NCBI RefSeq assembly: GCF_900104025.1
Contig: NZ_FNIQ01000001.1
Coordinates: 62,001-126,000, forward strand
Direction: 5' to 3'
DNA: 64,000 nucleotides
DNA from: Geodermatophilus sp. DSM 45219
GTDB lineage: Bacteria; Actinomycetota; Actinomycetes; Mycobacteriales; Geodermatophilaceae
In this document: piece by piece, positions 8,097-16,615 of the stretch
Layout: each line of letters begins with the position of its first letter
How positions within the stretch are numbered: position 1 is the stretch's first letter
Program-made: the position numbers and the translations under genes
The notes under the pieces: generated by a model
The model's input: the letters and a program-made list of their open reading frames with translations, nothing else
Told to the model about the DNA's origin: nothing
Databases searched by the model: none

Positions 8097-9641
8097 TCAG
8101 GCCTCGCCGAGGGTGGCCTCGACCGTCGTCGACGAGCCGCCGCGCACCAGCTCGAGGGTGATCGTCTCGCCGGGCTCGTGGGAGTCCACGGCCACCACGA
8201 GCTCCTCGGAGCTGCCGACCGGCTCCCCGTCGACGGCGATGACGACGTCCTGCTCGCGGATGCCGGCGGCGGCGGCGGGGCTGTTCGGCTCCACGTTGAC
8301 CACCAGCGCACCGTCTCGGGTGCCGTCGGTGACCGAGCGGGCGTTGACCCCGAGCGAGGCGTGCACCGCGCGGCCGGTGGCGATGAGCTGCTCGGAGATG
8401 TCGCGCACCGTGTCGACCGGGATGGCGAACCCGAGACCGACGCTGCCGCCGCCGAGCGAGGCGATCGCGGTGTTGATGCCGATGACCTCCCCGGCGCCGT
8501 TGACCAGCGCGCCGCCGGAGTTGCCCGGGTTGATCGGGGCGTCGGTCTGCACGGCGCTGATCACCGCGTTGGTGTCGCTGCCCTCGCCGGCCAGCCGGAC
8601 CGGACGCTCCAGCGCGCTGACGATGCCGCTGGTGACCGTGCTCGCCAGCCCGAGCGGCGAGCCGATCGCGACCACCGGGTCGCCGACGACGACGTCCTCG
8701 GAGGTGCCCAGCGCGGCGGTGAGCAGGCCCGGCTTCTCCACCTTGAGCACGGCGAGGTCGCTGGCCGGGTCGCGGCCGACGATGCGCGCCGCCGACCCGC
8801 TGCCGTCGGAGAACACCGCGCGGATCTCGGCGCCCTCGACCCCGTCGGCGCCGGAGATGACGTGGTTGTTGGTCACGATGTAGCCGTTGTCGCCGTCGAT
8901 GACGACCCCGGACCCCGTCGCGCCGGCCTCGCCGATGCGCACCTCGACCGAGACGACCGCCGGGGTGACCCGCTGGGCGATGTCGGACACCGAGCCGGGC
9001 TCTCGCGCGACGCCCTCCTGGGTCTGGTTGAGCTGGGTGCCGGGGGCGAGCAGCGGGGACTCGTCGGCGGTGCGGGTCAGCCAGTAGCCGGCTCCCCCGC
9101 CGACCAGCCCGGTCAGCAGGACGGCGAGCAGCGCCAGCACCGCGAGGCGGATCGACACGTCGGCCAGCCGCAGCCGGCGGCGCCCCTTCGCGTCGACGAC
9201 GACCGGGCCGGTCTGCTGCTCGGGCTCCTCGAACACCGCCGGGCCGGTGAGCCCGGCCGGGGCGTGCGGGTCGCGCCAGGGGTCGGCGCGGGCGTCGGAC
9301 TTCCACCACGGGCCGGTGGCGGTGCGCCGCCGGCCGGGGCGGCCGCCGGGCGGATCCTGCAGGCCGCGCTGGCCGGTGCCGGGCGCGAAGGCGCGCAGCA
9401 CCGCCTCCGGCGGCGGGGGCGGCAGCGGGCGGGCCGGGGGGACCGGTCGGTTCCCGGCGAAGCCGCCCTGCACGGTGGCGGGCCGGCCGAACGCGGCCTG
9501 CTGCGCGGGGCTCGGCTCGGGCGCGGACGGCGGCGCGGACCGCGGGCGCGCCGGCGGGTCGAAGGCGCCGACGTCGTCCCGCGGGCGGGCGAACACCTCG
9601 TCGGAGCGCGAGGTGCCGGGCGACTGCGGAGCCGGGTCCAC
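8097..9641 (-). CDS. htrA: HtrA/DegP-like membrane serine protease with PDZ domain
   Basis: 514 aa from the GTG at 9641. The first 165 residues are Pro/Arg-rich and cytoplasmic; one membrane helix follows (LAVLALLAVLLTGLVGGGAGYWL). The trypsin-like domain has the triad His in VTNNHVI, Asp in SDLAVLKV and Ser in NPGNSGGAL. A C-terminal PDZ domain covers the last 90 residues. It degrades misfolded extracytoplasmic proteins and in mycobacteria acts with SigE. Start choice: the frame extends upstream to a CTG at 9677 that overlaps the anti-sigma stop as CTGA. The GTG has GGGGGA just before it. It lies in one transcription unit with sigE and the anti-sigma gene. Confidence 0.9.
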   Translation of the reverse strand: MDPAPQSPGTSRSDEVFARPRDDVGAFDPPARPRSAPPSAPEPSPAQQAAFGRPATVQGGFAGNRPVPPARPLPPPPPEAVLRAFAPGTGQRGLQDPPGGRPGRRRTATGPWWKSDARADPWRDPHAPAGLTGPAVFEEPEQQTGPVVVDAKGRRRLRLADVSIRLAVLALLAVLLTGLVGGGAGYWLTRTADESPLLAPGTQLNQTQEGVAREPGSVSDIAQRVTPAVVSVEVRIGEAGATGSGVVIDGDNGYIVTNNHVISGADGVEGAEIRAVFSDGSGSAARIVGRDPASDLAVLKVEKPGLLTAALGTSEDVVVGDPVVAIGSPLGLASTVTSGIVSALERPVRLAGEGSDTNAVISAVQTDAPINPGNSGGALVNGAGEVIGINTAIASLGGGSVGLGFAIPVDTVRDISEQLIATGRAVHASLGVNARSVTDGTRDGALVVNVEPNSPAAAAGIREQDVVIAVDGEPVGSSEELVVAVDSHEPGETITLELVRGGSSTTVEATLGEA

Positions 9642-9673
9642 CGGGTCCCCCGACGGGGTGCCGGCGGGGGTGG

Positions 9674-10258
9674 TCAGGGCGTCCCGCCCGGGGTGGCGAC
9701 GGACTGGACGCCGGCGGTCGTCGCGCGCACGACCGGGGGCACGATCTCGGTGCGCTCCTCGACGGTCCCCCCGGCCACGGGTGCCGGTGCCGGGGGGACG
9801 CCGTCGCTGCTGCCGGTGGGCAGGTTCAGCGCCAGCGCGGTGACGCCCACGCCGAGGACGCCCAGGGCGCCGATGAAGCCGCGACGCAGCCAGCGGGCGT
9901 GGCCGGGCCGGTCGGCAGCGGCCTCGGGGGCGTCCAGCGGCACCGACCACGAGCCCGTGGCGCCGCTGACGGTGAGCTGGCCGGGACCGGCCGCGAGCGA
10001 GCCGAGCCCGCCCCCGGTGCCCGGGACGTCCGTCGTGAACGGGATGGCACGCAGCCGGGACAGCAGGTCGCCGGGGACGGCGACGTCGCAGGAGGCGTGC
10101 AAGGCCTCCTTGGCCTCCCGCTGGGCCTGCACCGCCATGCGGCACTGGGCACAGCCGGTGAGGTGGCGGGCCGCCCGGGTGGCGGGACCGCCGCCGAGCT
10201 CGCCGTCGACGAGGGCGGCGATGGCCTCCTGGGCCAGGTGGCTCTCCGGGATGTTCAC
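9674..10258 (-). CDS. rseA: Zinc-binding anti-sigma factor (RseA-like), SigE partner
   Basis: 194 aa. The N-terminus has the zinc-associated anti-sigma motif: His32, Cys36 and Cys39 in HLTGCAQC, preceded by a helix with an earlier His. A hydrophobic segment at about residues 131-146 ([18 protein letters not shown]) could anchor it in the membrane, leaving a short Pro/Thr-rich extracytoplasmic tail. It is expected to sequester SigE until envelope or redox stress. The GTG start overlaps the sigE stop (GTGA). The mycobacterial homologue (Rv1222) lies in the same position. Confidence 0.88.
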   Translation of the reverse strand: MNIPESHLAQEAIAALVDGELGGGPATRAARHLTGCAQCRMAVQAQREAKEALHASCDVAVPGDLLSRLRAIPFTTDVPGTGGGLGSLAAGPGQLTVSGATGSWSVPLDAPEAAADRPGHARWLRRGFIGALGVLGVGVTALALNLPTGSSDGVPPAPAPVAGGTVEERTEIVPPVVRATTAGVQSVATPGGTP

Positions 10259-10839
10259 CCCGCGCTCCCCTCCGCGACGCCCGTCACCGGCCGGCGCGGG
10301 GCCAGGTGCGCGAGCGCCTCGCGCAGCTGGACGCGGCCGCGGTGGATGCGGCTGCGCACCGTGCCGAGCTTGATGCCCAGGGTCGCCGCGATCTCCTCGT
10401 AGGTCAGCCCCTCGATGTCGCAGAGGACGACGGCGACGCGGAACTCCGGGGAGAGCGCGTCGAGCGCGGCCTGCACCTGCGGGTCGAGGTGGGTGTCGGA
10501 GTAGACCTGCTCGGGGCTGGGTGCGGTCCCGGGCAGGCGCTCGGTGTCCTCGGGCAGGGCGTCGAACCGGATCCGCTGCCGGCGGCGCACCATGTCGAGG
10601 AAGAGGTTGGTGGTGATGCGGTGCAGCCAGCCCTCGAAGGTGCCGGGCGAGAAGTCGGCGAGGGAACGGAAGACCCGGACGAAGGTCTCCTGGGTCAGGT
10701 CCTCGGCGTCCTGCGGGTTGCCCGACAGCCGGTAGGCCAGCCGGTAGACGCGCGCGGAGTGGTCGCGCACGACCTGCTCCCAGGTCGGCGCCACCCAGGC
10801 CTCGGTCGCGGCGGGGGCGGGGTCGACGGGGTCGGACAC
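10255..10839 (-). CDS. sigE: ECF RNA polymerase sigma factor SigE
   Basis: 194 aa. Sigma region 2 reads [29 protein letters not shown]...[20 protein letters not shown]. Region 4 reads [44 protein letters not shown]. Both are typical of the actinobacterial SigE envelope-stress group. The GTG at 10839 is chosen because it opens a coherent N-terminus; in-frame starts up to 10920 are possible and would add 27 residues. The order sigE, anti-sigma, htrA and tatB reproduces the mycobacterial envelope-stress locus. A SigE-type promoter candidate lies about 90 nt upstream. Confidence 0.92.
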   Translation of the reverse strand: MSDPVDPAPAATEAWVAPTWEQVVRDHSARVYRLAYRLSGNPQDAEDLTQETFVRVFRSLADFSPGTFEGWLHRITTNLFLDMVRRRQRIRFDALPEDTERLPGTAPSPEQVYSDTHLDPQVQAALDALSPEFRVAVVLCDIEGLTYEEIAATLGIKLGTVRSRIHRGRVQLREALAHLAPRRPVTGVAEGSAG

Positions 10840-10929
10840 GGGTCCAGGATCGCAGACCGCGGCCACCGCCGACCTGCCGACGTCGGCGGGTCGGGCAGGG
10901 GCGGCTCTCTCGGGGCGCACGATCAGGTC

Positions 10930-10956
10930 AACGGGCCGCGGACCGGGCGGTGTTCC
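10930..10956 (-). promoter_or_regulatory. Candidate autoregulatory SigE promoter
   Basis: On the minus strand GGAAC (10956-10952) is followed after 18 nt by CGTT (10933-10930). This fits the ECF/SigE pattern of GGAAC and CGTT, although the spacer is one or two bases longer than usual. It points toward sigE. The assignment rests only on consensus and position. Confidence 0.4.
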
Positions 10957-11026
10957 CGTTCACAGCGGACTCACAGCCACGGCGCGGAGCCGGAGACCGA
11001 GGGAACGGGGCGCCTGCCCTCGGCCG

Positions 11027-11296
11027 GTGATGAGGGGTGGGGCGGCGGGCGGGGACGGCACGGCCTACGCCGACCGCTTCGCCGCCGAGACCCCGGCGCT
11101 GGTGTCGGCGCGGTCCTCCGCGGCCGGGCTGACCGGGCCGCCGCTGGACGGGGACCGGATCGCCGACCCGCGGGCCCGCGACGAGCAGACGGTCGCCTGG
11201 CGGGAGGTGGCCCGCGCCGTCCGCGAGCACGAGGACCTCACCAGCGCCGTCCTGCCGATCGGTGCGGGCCTGCTCGTCGCCATCCGCCGCCGCTGA
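11027..11296 (+). pseudogene. Internally deleted O-methyltransferase remnant (Rv1220c-like)
   Basis: 89 codons. The first part (YADRFAAETPALVSARSSAA) resembles the N-terminal helix of class I SAM-dependent O-methyltransferases. The next residues jump straight to the family's C-terminus: DGDRIADPRARDEQTVAWRE, then VARAVREHEDLTSAVLPIGAGLLVAIRRR. About 130 residues containing the SAM-binding core (the VxEVGTGxGxSGLWL type motif) are missing, yet the join is in frame. In mycobacteria an intact homologue sits at this place, divergent from sigE. The stop codon lies inside repeat element B. It cannot be a working methyltransferase; whether the remnant is translated is unknown. Confidence 0.75.
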
Positions 11297-11382
11297 AAGA
11301 GGACCCCGTCCTCCTCACCGCTCGCACGCTCGCGGCGAGCCTCTGGACGAGGCCAGCCTGGGACGGGGTCCTCCTTCAGCGG
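11290..11382. repeat. Intergenic inverted-repeat element, copy B (93 bp)
   Basis: Left arm 11290-11311 and right arm 11361-11382 pair over 22 bp with one mismatch. They contain AGGACCCCGTCC and its complement. The 49-nt loop carries, on the minus strand, the core CGAGCGTGCGAGCGGTGAGG. Read on the minus strand, 54 bases of this element match element C (around 38881-38934) with four differences. The stop of the methyltransferase remnant (11294-11296) and the stop of the convergent 2'-5' RNA ligase-like gene (11376-11378) lie in opposite arms, so it probably terminates transcription both ways. Confidence 0.8.
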
Positions 11383-11858
11383 AACGGGAACGCCGCGACC
11401 GGTGCCCACGGGCCGCCGAGGTAGCGCCACAGCCCCAGCCCGCGGCCGCCGACCCGGTGCGAGACGAACTCCGCGGCCAGCCGGTCCCGCAGCGCCCGGG
11501 CGACCGCCGGCTCCACCGTGTTCTGCACGGTGACGTGCGGGGCGTGGCGCTGGCGGTCCTGCGGGGTCAGCCACGGGGCCCACCTCCGGACCAGGTCCGC
11601 GCGCAGCTCCGCCAGCGCGGGGGCGTCGAGCGTGTAGGCCACGCCCCGGCCCAGCGACCGGACGCCGGTGACGGCCACGTCGAACGCCGGCCGGTCCGCC
11701 GCGGAGGCGAGGTCGGCGGAGACGGCGTCCACCTCCTCGCCCGGCAGCGCGTGGAACAGCGTGACGTGCGCAGCGAGGTGGTTGCGCCCGGCCGGGAAGT
11801 GCGCCGCGCGCAGCCGGTCGAACCGCTCCTGGGCCGTGGGCTCCAGGAGCAGCGTCAC
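11376..11858 (-). CDS. 2'-5' RNA ligase / cyclic phosphodiesterase (2H) superfamily protein
   Basis: 160 aa. The two H-x-T/S signatures of the 2H phosphoesterase fold are visible as HVTLFHAL near residue 31 and HVTVQNTV near residue 110. The usual length is about 170-190 residues. These enzymes hydrolyse or join 2',3'-cyclic phosphate RNA ends; the physiological substrate here is unknown. The GTG at 11858 follows the glgC stop by 10 nt, so the genes are probably co-transcribed. Its stop codon lies inside repeat element B. Confidence 0.82.
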   Translation of the reverse strand: MTLLLEPTAQERFDRLRAAHFPAGRNHLAAHVTLFHALPGEEVDAVSADLASAADRPAFDVAVTGVRSLGRGVAYTLDAPALAELRADLVRRWAPWLTPQDRQRHAPHVTVQNTVEPAVARALRDRLAAEFVSHRVGGRGLGLWRYLGGPWAPVAAFPFR

Positions 11859-11868
11859 GACCAGCGGC

Positions 11869-13089
11869 TCACCGATGGGCTCGGGCGCCCTTGCCGAGCA
11901 CGGTGACCCCGCCCGAGCTCACGTGGTACCGCTCGCGGTCGGCGGCGAGGTCGACGCCGATGCGGGCCCAGTCCGGGACGACGACGTTCTTGTCCAGGAT
12001 CGCCCGCCGGACGTAGGCGCCCTCGCCCACGTACACGCCGTCCATCAGCACGCTGTCCTCGACCCGGGCACCGCGCTCGACGCGCACCCCCGGCGAGACG
12101 ACCGAGTTGTGCACCGAGCCGCCGCCGATGATCGCGCCGGCGCTGACCATCGACTCCTCGGCCCGCCCGCCCAGCACGAACTTCGCCGGCGGCTGCTGCG
12201 GCGGCAGCGTGAGGATCGGCCAGCGGTCGTTGTAGAGGTTGAACACCGGGGTGACCGACACCAGGTCCATGTGCGCGTCGAAGTAGGAGTCGATCGTCCC
12301 GACGTCGCGCCAGTAGCCCTGGTCGCGCTCGGTGGCCCCGGGGACGACGTTGGTGGAGAAGTCGTAGACCCAGGCGTCCCCGGCCTCGGCGAACATCGGC
12401 ATGATCGAGCCGCCCATGTCGTGCGCCGACTCCTCGTTCTCGCCGTCCTCGCGCAGCGCCTCGAGCAGGGCGTCGGTGCTGAACACGTAGTTGCCCATGG
12501 AGGCGAAGCTCTCCTCGGGCGAGTCGGGCAACCCCGGCGGGTCGGCCGGCTTCTCCAGGAAGCCGCGCACCCGGCCCTCGGCGTCGGCGTCGATGACGCC
12601 GAACTCGGTGGCCTCGTGACGGGGCACCCGCAGCCCGGCGATGGTCACCCCCGCGCCGGTCCTCAGGTGCTGGTCGATCATCTGCGCCGGGTCCATCCGG
12701 TACACGTGGTCGGCGCCGAAGACGACGACGATGTCCGGCCGCGCGTCGTAGATCAGGTTGAGGCTCTGCAGGATCGCGTCGGCGCTGCCGGTGTACCAGC
12801 GCGGGCCGAGCCGCTGCTGCGCCGGTACCGGGGTGATGTAGTTCCCGAGCATCTGCGACAGCCGCCACGTCGTGGTGATGTGCCGGTCGAGGCTGTGGCT
12901 CTTGTACTGGGTCAGCACCGCGATCTGCCGGATGTCGGCGTTCACCAGGTTGGACAGGACGAAGTCGATGAGCCGGTAGTTGCCCCCGAAGGGCACCGCC
13001 GGCTTGGCCCGGTCCTGCGTCAGTGGGGCCAGCCGCTTGCCCTCACCGCCGGCCAGGACGATGCCGAGAACCCGAGGACCGCCACGCAT
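11869..13089 (-). CDS. glgC: Glucose-1-phosphate adenylyltransferase
   Basis: 406 aa, the normal length. The nucleotidyltransferase motif [28 protein letters not shown] opens the protein, [10 protein letters not shown] and GFLEKP follow, and a left-handed beta-helix C-terminal domain contains [19 protein letters not shown]. It makes ADP-glucose from glucose-1-phosphate and ATP for glycogen or maltose-1-phosphate synthesis. The ATG at 13089 is adopted; upstream in-frame codons lack conservation. It is divergent from the glycogen synthase gene across 74 bp, as glgC and glgM are in mycobacteria. Confidence 0.95.
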   Translation of the reverse strand: MRGGPRVLGIVLAGGEGKRLAPLTQDRAKPAVPFGGNYRLIDFVLSNLVNADIRQIAVLTQYKSHSLDRHITTTWRLSQMLGNYITPVPAQQRLGPRWYTGSADAILQSLNLIYDARPDIVVVFGADHVYRMDPAQMIDQHLRTGAGVTIAGLRVPRHEATEFGVIDADAEGRVRGFLEKPADPPGLPDSPEESFASMGNYVFSTDALLEALREDGENEESAHDMGGSIMPMFAEAGDAWVYDFSTNVVPGATERDQGYWRDVGTIDSYFDAHMDLVSVTPVFNLYNDRWPILTLPPQQPPAKFVLGGRAEESMVSAGAIIGGGSVHNSVVSPGVRVERGARVEDSVLMDGVYVGEGAYVRRAILDKNVVVPDWARIGVDLAADRERYHVSSGGVTVLGKGARAHR

Positions 13090-13163
13090 GGGTCGCAACG
13101 TATCCGCTGTCCGGCGCGGGCGCTCCACCGCGCTGCACGGCCCGGCCCCCTAGGGTGACCCGC

Positions 13164-14348
13164 GTGCGCATCGGCATGGTGACCCGGGAGTGGCCGCCGG
13201 ACGTCTACGGCGGCGCAGGAGTGCACGTGGAGCACCTCGCGGCGGCGCTGCGGGCGCTGCCCGACGGGCCCGAGCTGGAGGTGCACTGCTTCGGCGGGCC
13301 CCGCGACGACGCCACCGGGCACGCGGTGCCGGCCGGGCTCACGGACGCCAACGGCGCGCTGCAGGCCCTCGGCGTCGACGTGGAGATCGCCGGGGCGCTC
13401 GCCGGGGCCGACCTGGTGCACAGCCACACCTGGTACGCCAACGGCGCGGGCCTGTTCGCCTCGCTGGTGCACGGCACCCCTCACGTGGTGACCGCGCACT
13501 CGCTGGAGCCGCGGCGGCCGTGGAAGGCCGACCAGCTCGGCGGCGGCTACCGGCTGTCGTCCTGGGTGGAGCGCACCGCCTACCTCGCCGCCGACGGCGT
13601 CATCGCGGTCAGCCACGGCATGCGGGACGACGTGCTCGACGCCTACCCCGACCTGGACCCGGCCCGGGTGCACGTCGTGGGCAACGGGGTGGACGCCGAG
13701 GCCTACCGGCCCGTGCACGACCCCGACGTCGTCCGCTCGCTCGGCGTGGACCCCGACCGGCCCTACGCGCTGTTCGTCGGCCGGATCACCCGGCAGAAGG
13801 GCGTCGTCCACCTGCTGCGGGCCGCCGAGCAGCTGCCCGCCGACGCGGGGCTGGTGCTGTGCGCCGGCGCCGCGGACACCCCGGCCGAGCGGCAGCAGGT
13901 CGCCGACGCGGTGGCCGAGCTGCAGTCCCGGCGCGACGGCGTGGTCTGGATCGAGGCGATGCTGCCGCGCGAGCAGCTGGTGCCGCTGATCACCGGCGCG
14001 ACGGTGTTCGTCGTCCCCTCGGTGTACGAGCCGCTCGGCATCGTGAACCTGGAGGCGGCGGCCTGCGGCACCGCCGTCGTCGCCAGCGCCGTGGGCGGCA
14101 TCCCCGAGGTGGTGGCCGACGGGCGCACCGGGCTGCTGGTCCCCTACGACCCCGACGACGTCGCCACCTTCGAGGCGGGCCTGGCCGCGCGGGTGACCGA
14201 GCTGCTGCACGACCCCGGGCGGGCCGCCCGCATGGGCGCCGCGGGCCGGGAGCGGGTGCTCGCCGAGTTCGGCTGGCCGGCGATCGCGAAGCAGACCGTG
14301 GAGGTCTACGCCGCCGTCCTGGGTGGGCGGGCGACGGCACAGCGCTGA
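13164..14348 (+). CDS. glgA: GT4-type glycogen synthase / maltose-1-phosphate synthase
   Basis: 394 aa. It starts VRIGMVTREWPPDVYGGAGVHVEHL, has the donor-site GRITRQKGVVHLL and the catalytic loop VPSVYEPLGIVNLEAAACGTAVVAS. This is the short GT4 form found in actinobacteria, not the GT5 form of enteric bacteria. The mycobacterial orthologue (GlgM, Rv1212c) makes maltose-1-phosphate from ADP-glucose for the GlgE pathway, so that activity is as likely as glycogen chain extension. The GTG at 13164 is preceded by weak GGGTGA. It is divergent from glgC. Confidence 0.9.
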   Translation: MRIGMVTREWPPDVYGGAGVHVEHLAAALRALPDGPELEVHCFGGPRDDATGHAVPAGLTDANGALQALGVDVEIAGALAGADLVHSHTWYANGAGLFASLVHGTPHVVTAHSLEPRRPWKADQLGGGYRLSSWVERTAYLAADGVIAVSHGMRDDVLDAYPDLDPARVHVVGNGVDAEAYRPVHDPDVVRSLGVDPDRPYALFVGRITRQKGVVHLLRAAEQLPADAGLVLCAGAADTPAERQQVADAVAELQSRRDGVVWIEAMLPREQLVPLITGATVFVVPSVYEPLGIVNLEAAACGTAVVASAVGGIPEVVADGRTGLLVPYDPDDVATFEAGLAARVTELLHDPGRAARMGAAGRERVLAEFGWPAIAKQTVEVYAAVLGGRATAQR

Positions 14349-14371
14349 CCGGACCCGCTGGTACCGTCGGC

Positions 14372-14490
14372 GCGCCGGCTGGTGCCGGCGGCGCCCGTGC
14401 AGCGAAGTCCGGTGGGAACCCGGCGCTGTCCCGCAACTGTGGTGGTCCCGCTCCGGGGCCCGAGCCAGATCGCCTGCCGCGCGCCGTGTC
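14372..14490 (+). promoter_or_regulatory. Cobalamin (adenosylcobalamin) riboswitch
   Basis: The leader between glgA and btuF contains the B12-box hallmarks: GCAGCGAAGTCCGGTGGGAA (14399-14418), GCTGTCCCGCAACTGTGGTG (14425-14444), and the 3' element GAGCCAGATCGCCTGCC (14462-14478). Downstream, GACCCC and GGGGTC (about 14492-14510) can form a hairpin that may be the expression platform before the TTG start at 14572. It is expected to repress the following transporter when cobalamin is abundant. Confidence 0.9.
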
Positions 14491-14571
14491 CCGACCCCCG
14501 CGGCAGGGGTCGCGCACCGGGCGCCGGGCGCCTGCGTGGGCGGCGCGTGCCGCCGCCCCGGAAGGCCCCCG

Positions 14572-15513
14572 TTGCCCCGCTCCCGCTCCGCCCGCCGGCT
14601 GACCCCGGTCGCGCTGCTGCTCCCCCTCGTCCTGGCCCTGCCCGCCTGCGGCTCGGACCCCGCAGCCCCCGAGGACCCGGGCACGGGGACCGCCGGTGGC
14701 GCGTTCCCGGTCACCGTCACGGGGGACGACGGCGAGCTGACCCTCGACGCGCGCCCGGAGACGATCGTGTCGATGTCGGCCTCGGCGACCGAGATGCTGT
14801 TCGCCATCGGCGCCGGCGAGCAGGTCGAGGCGGTCGACAGCACCTCGGACTTCCCCGCCGATGCCCCCACCACGGACCTCTCGGCCTTCACCCCGAACGC
14901 CGAGGCGATCGCCGGGTACTCCCCCGACCTGGTCGTGCTCAGCGACGACGTGAACGGCGTCGTCGACGCCCTCGACGCGCTGGCCGTGCCCACCCTGCTG
15001 CTCGGCGCCGCGGACACCCTCGACGAGAGCTACGCGCAGATCGAGGTGCTCGGCGGGGCCACCGGGCACGCCGAGGAGGCCGCCGACGTGGTGGCCGGCG
15101 TGCAGGACCGGATCACCGCCGCGGTCGCGTCGGTGCCGGACTCTGCGCAGGGCATGCGCGTCTACCACGAGCTGGACCCCGGCTTCTACTCCGCGACCAG
15201 CGACACCTTCATCGGCGCGGTCTACGACCTGTTCGGGCTGGAGAACGTCGCCGACGGCGCGGCCGACCCCGCGGGCGGCTACCCGCAGCTGTCCGCCGAG
15301 TACGTCGTCGGCCAGGCGCCGGACCTGGTCGTGCTCGCCGACACGGTCTGCTGCGGCGAGTCCGCGGAGACGCTCGCCCAGCGGCCGGCCTTCGACACCG
15401 TCCCCGCCGTGCAGGAGGGGCGCGTGCTCGAGGCCGACGACGCCGTCGCCTCCCGCTGGGGCCCGCGCACCGCCGACTTCGCCGAGGCGCTCGCCGCCGA
15501 GCTGCGGGGCTGA
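14572..15513 (+). CDS. btuF: Cobalamin ABC transporter substrate-binding lipoprotein
   Basis: 313 aa. A lipoprotein signal peptide ends in the lipobox LALPAC near residue 23. The periplasmic-binding fold of the BtuF/FhuD class is evident (DARPETIVSMSASATEMLFAIGAGEQV; GYSPDLVVLSDDV; YHELDPGFYSATSDTFIG). The TTG at 14572 is chosen because it follows GGAAGG and is the only start that gives a proper signal peptide directly after the riboswitch. It heads a btuFCD operon. Cobalamin as substrate is inferred from the riboswitch; iron-siderophore systems share the fold. Confidence 0.88.
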   Translation: MPRSRSARRLTPVALLLPLVLALPACGSDPAAPEDPGTGTAGGAFPVTVTGDDGELTLDARPETIVSMSASATEMLFAIGAGEQVEAVDSTSDFPADAPTTDLSAFTPNAEAIAGYSPDLVVLSDDVNGVVDALDALAVPTLLLGAADTLDESYAQIEVLGGATGHAEEAADVVAGVQDRITAAVASVPDSAQGMRVYHELDPGFYSATSDTFIGAVYDLFGLENVADGAADPAGGYPQLSAEYVVGQAPDLVVLADTVCCGESAETLAQRPAFDTVPAVQEGRVLEADDAVASRWGPRTADFAEALAAELRG

Positions 15514-15525
15514 GCGGAGCATCTC

Positions 15526-16608
15526 GTGACGGCTGCCCCGGCTCCGCGCCTGCTGGCCGCCGCGCCGGCGCGGCCCCGGCGGCGGACGGCGCTCGTGCTG
15601 TCCGGCGCCGCGGTCGCGCTGGTGCTCTCGGCGCTGGCCGGCGTGTGGGTGGGCGCCCTGCCGCTGCCGCCGGGCGCGGTGCTGGCCACCCTGGCCGACC
15701 GGGCGCTGTCGCCCCTGGGGGTCGACGTCCCCGGCGGGCTGGAGGGCACCGGCGCGGCCGTGCTGCTGCAGCTGCGGCTCCCCCGGGTGGCGCTCGCGGC
15801 CCTGGTCGGTGCGGGGCTGGCCGTCTCGGGGGCGGCCTACCAGGGCGTGTTCCGCAACCCGCTCGCCGACCCGTACCTGCTCGGGGCCGCGGCCGGCGCG
15901 GGCCTGGGCGCCACGCTCGTCATCGCCCACGTCCCCGCGACGCCGCTCGGCCCGGTCGGCCTGGTCCCGCTGGCCGCGTTCGCCGGGGCGCTGCTCGGCG
16001 TGGGCGCGGCCCTGCTGCTGGGCACCGCGGCCGGCGGGTCGCACAGCGCCACGCTGCTGCTCGCCGGGGTCGCCGTCGCCTCGTTCCTGGCCGCCGCGCA
16101 GACGCTGGTGCAGCAGCAGAACACCGACGACCTGCGCGCGGTGTACGGCTGGCTGCTCGGCCAGCTGGGCCGCGCGCAGTGGTCCGACGTCGTCCTGGTG
16201 CTGCCCTACCTGGGCGCGGCCTGCCTGGTGCTGCTGCTGTGCGGCCGGGCCCTGGACGTGCTGGCCGTCGGGGACGACGAGGCCCGCTCGCTGGGTGTGC
16301 ACCCCGGCCGGCTGCGGCTGCTGGTGGTCGTCGCCGCGTCGCTGGCCACCGCCTCGGCGGTCGCGGTGAGCGGGCTCATCGGCTTCGTCGGGCTGGTCGT
16401 GCCGCACGTCGTCCGGCGACTGGTGGGCGGCTCGCACGCCCGCGTGCTGCCGGTGTCGCTGCTCGCCGGCGGGGCCTTCCTCGTGCTCGCCGACCTGGTC
16501 GCCCGGGTGGCGCTCGCGCCGGCGGAGCTGCCGATCGGCGTGGTCACCGCGTTCGTCGGCGCCCCGTTCTTCGCCGGGCTGCTGTGGGCCGGGGCCAGGC
16601 GGCGGTGA
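15526..16608 (+). CDS. btuC: Cobalamin ABC transporter permease (FecCD/BtuC family)
   Basis: 360 aa with about ten membrane helices. FecCD-family motifs include LRLPRVALAALVGAGLAVSGAAYQGVFRNPLADPYLLG near residues 85-125 and SGLIGFVGLVVPHVVRRLVGGSHARVLPVSLLAGG near 280-315. The GTG at 15526 lies 12 nt after btuF behind GGAGC. It forms the membrane channel with BtuF and BtuD. Confidence 0.92.
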   Translation: MTAAPAPRLLAAAPARPRRRTALVLSGAAVALVLSALAGVWVGALPLPPGAVLATLADRALSPLGVDVPGGLEGTGAAVLLQLRLPRVALAALVGAGLAVSGAAYQGVFRNPLADPYLLGAAAGAGLGATLVIAHVPATPLGPVGLVPLAAFAGALLGVGAALLLGTAAGGSHSATLLLAGVAVASFLAAAQTLVQQQNTDDLRAVYGWLLGQLGRAQWSDVVLVLPYLGAACLVLLLCGRALDVLAVGDDEARSLGVHPGRLRLLVVVAASLATASAVAVSGLIGFVGLVVPHVVRRLVGGSHARVLPVSLLAGGAFLVLADLVARVALAPAELPIGVVTAFVGAPFFAGLLWAGARRR

Positions 16609-16615
16609 GGCGGCG

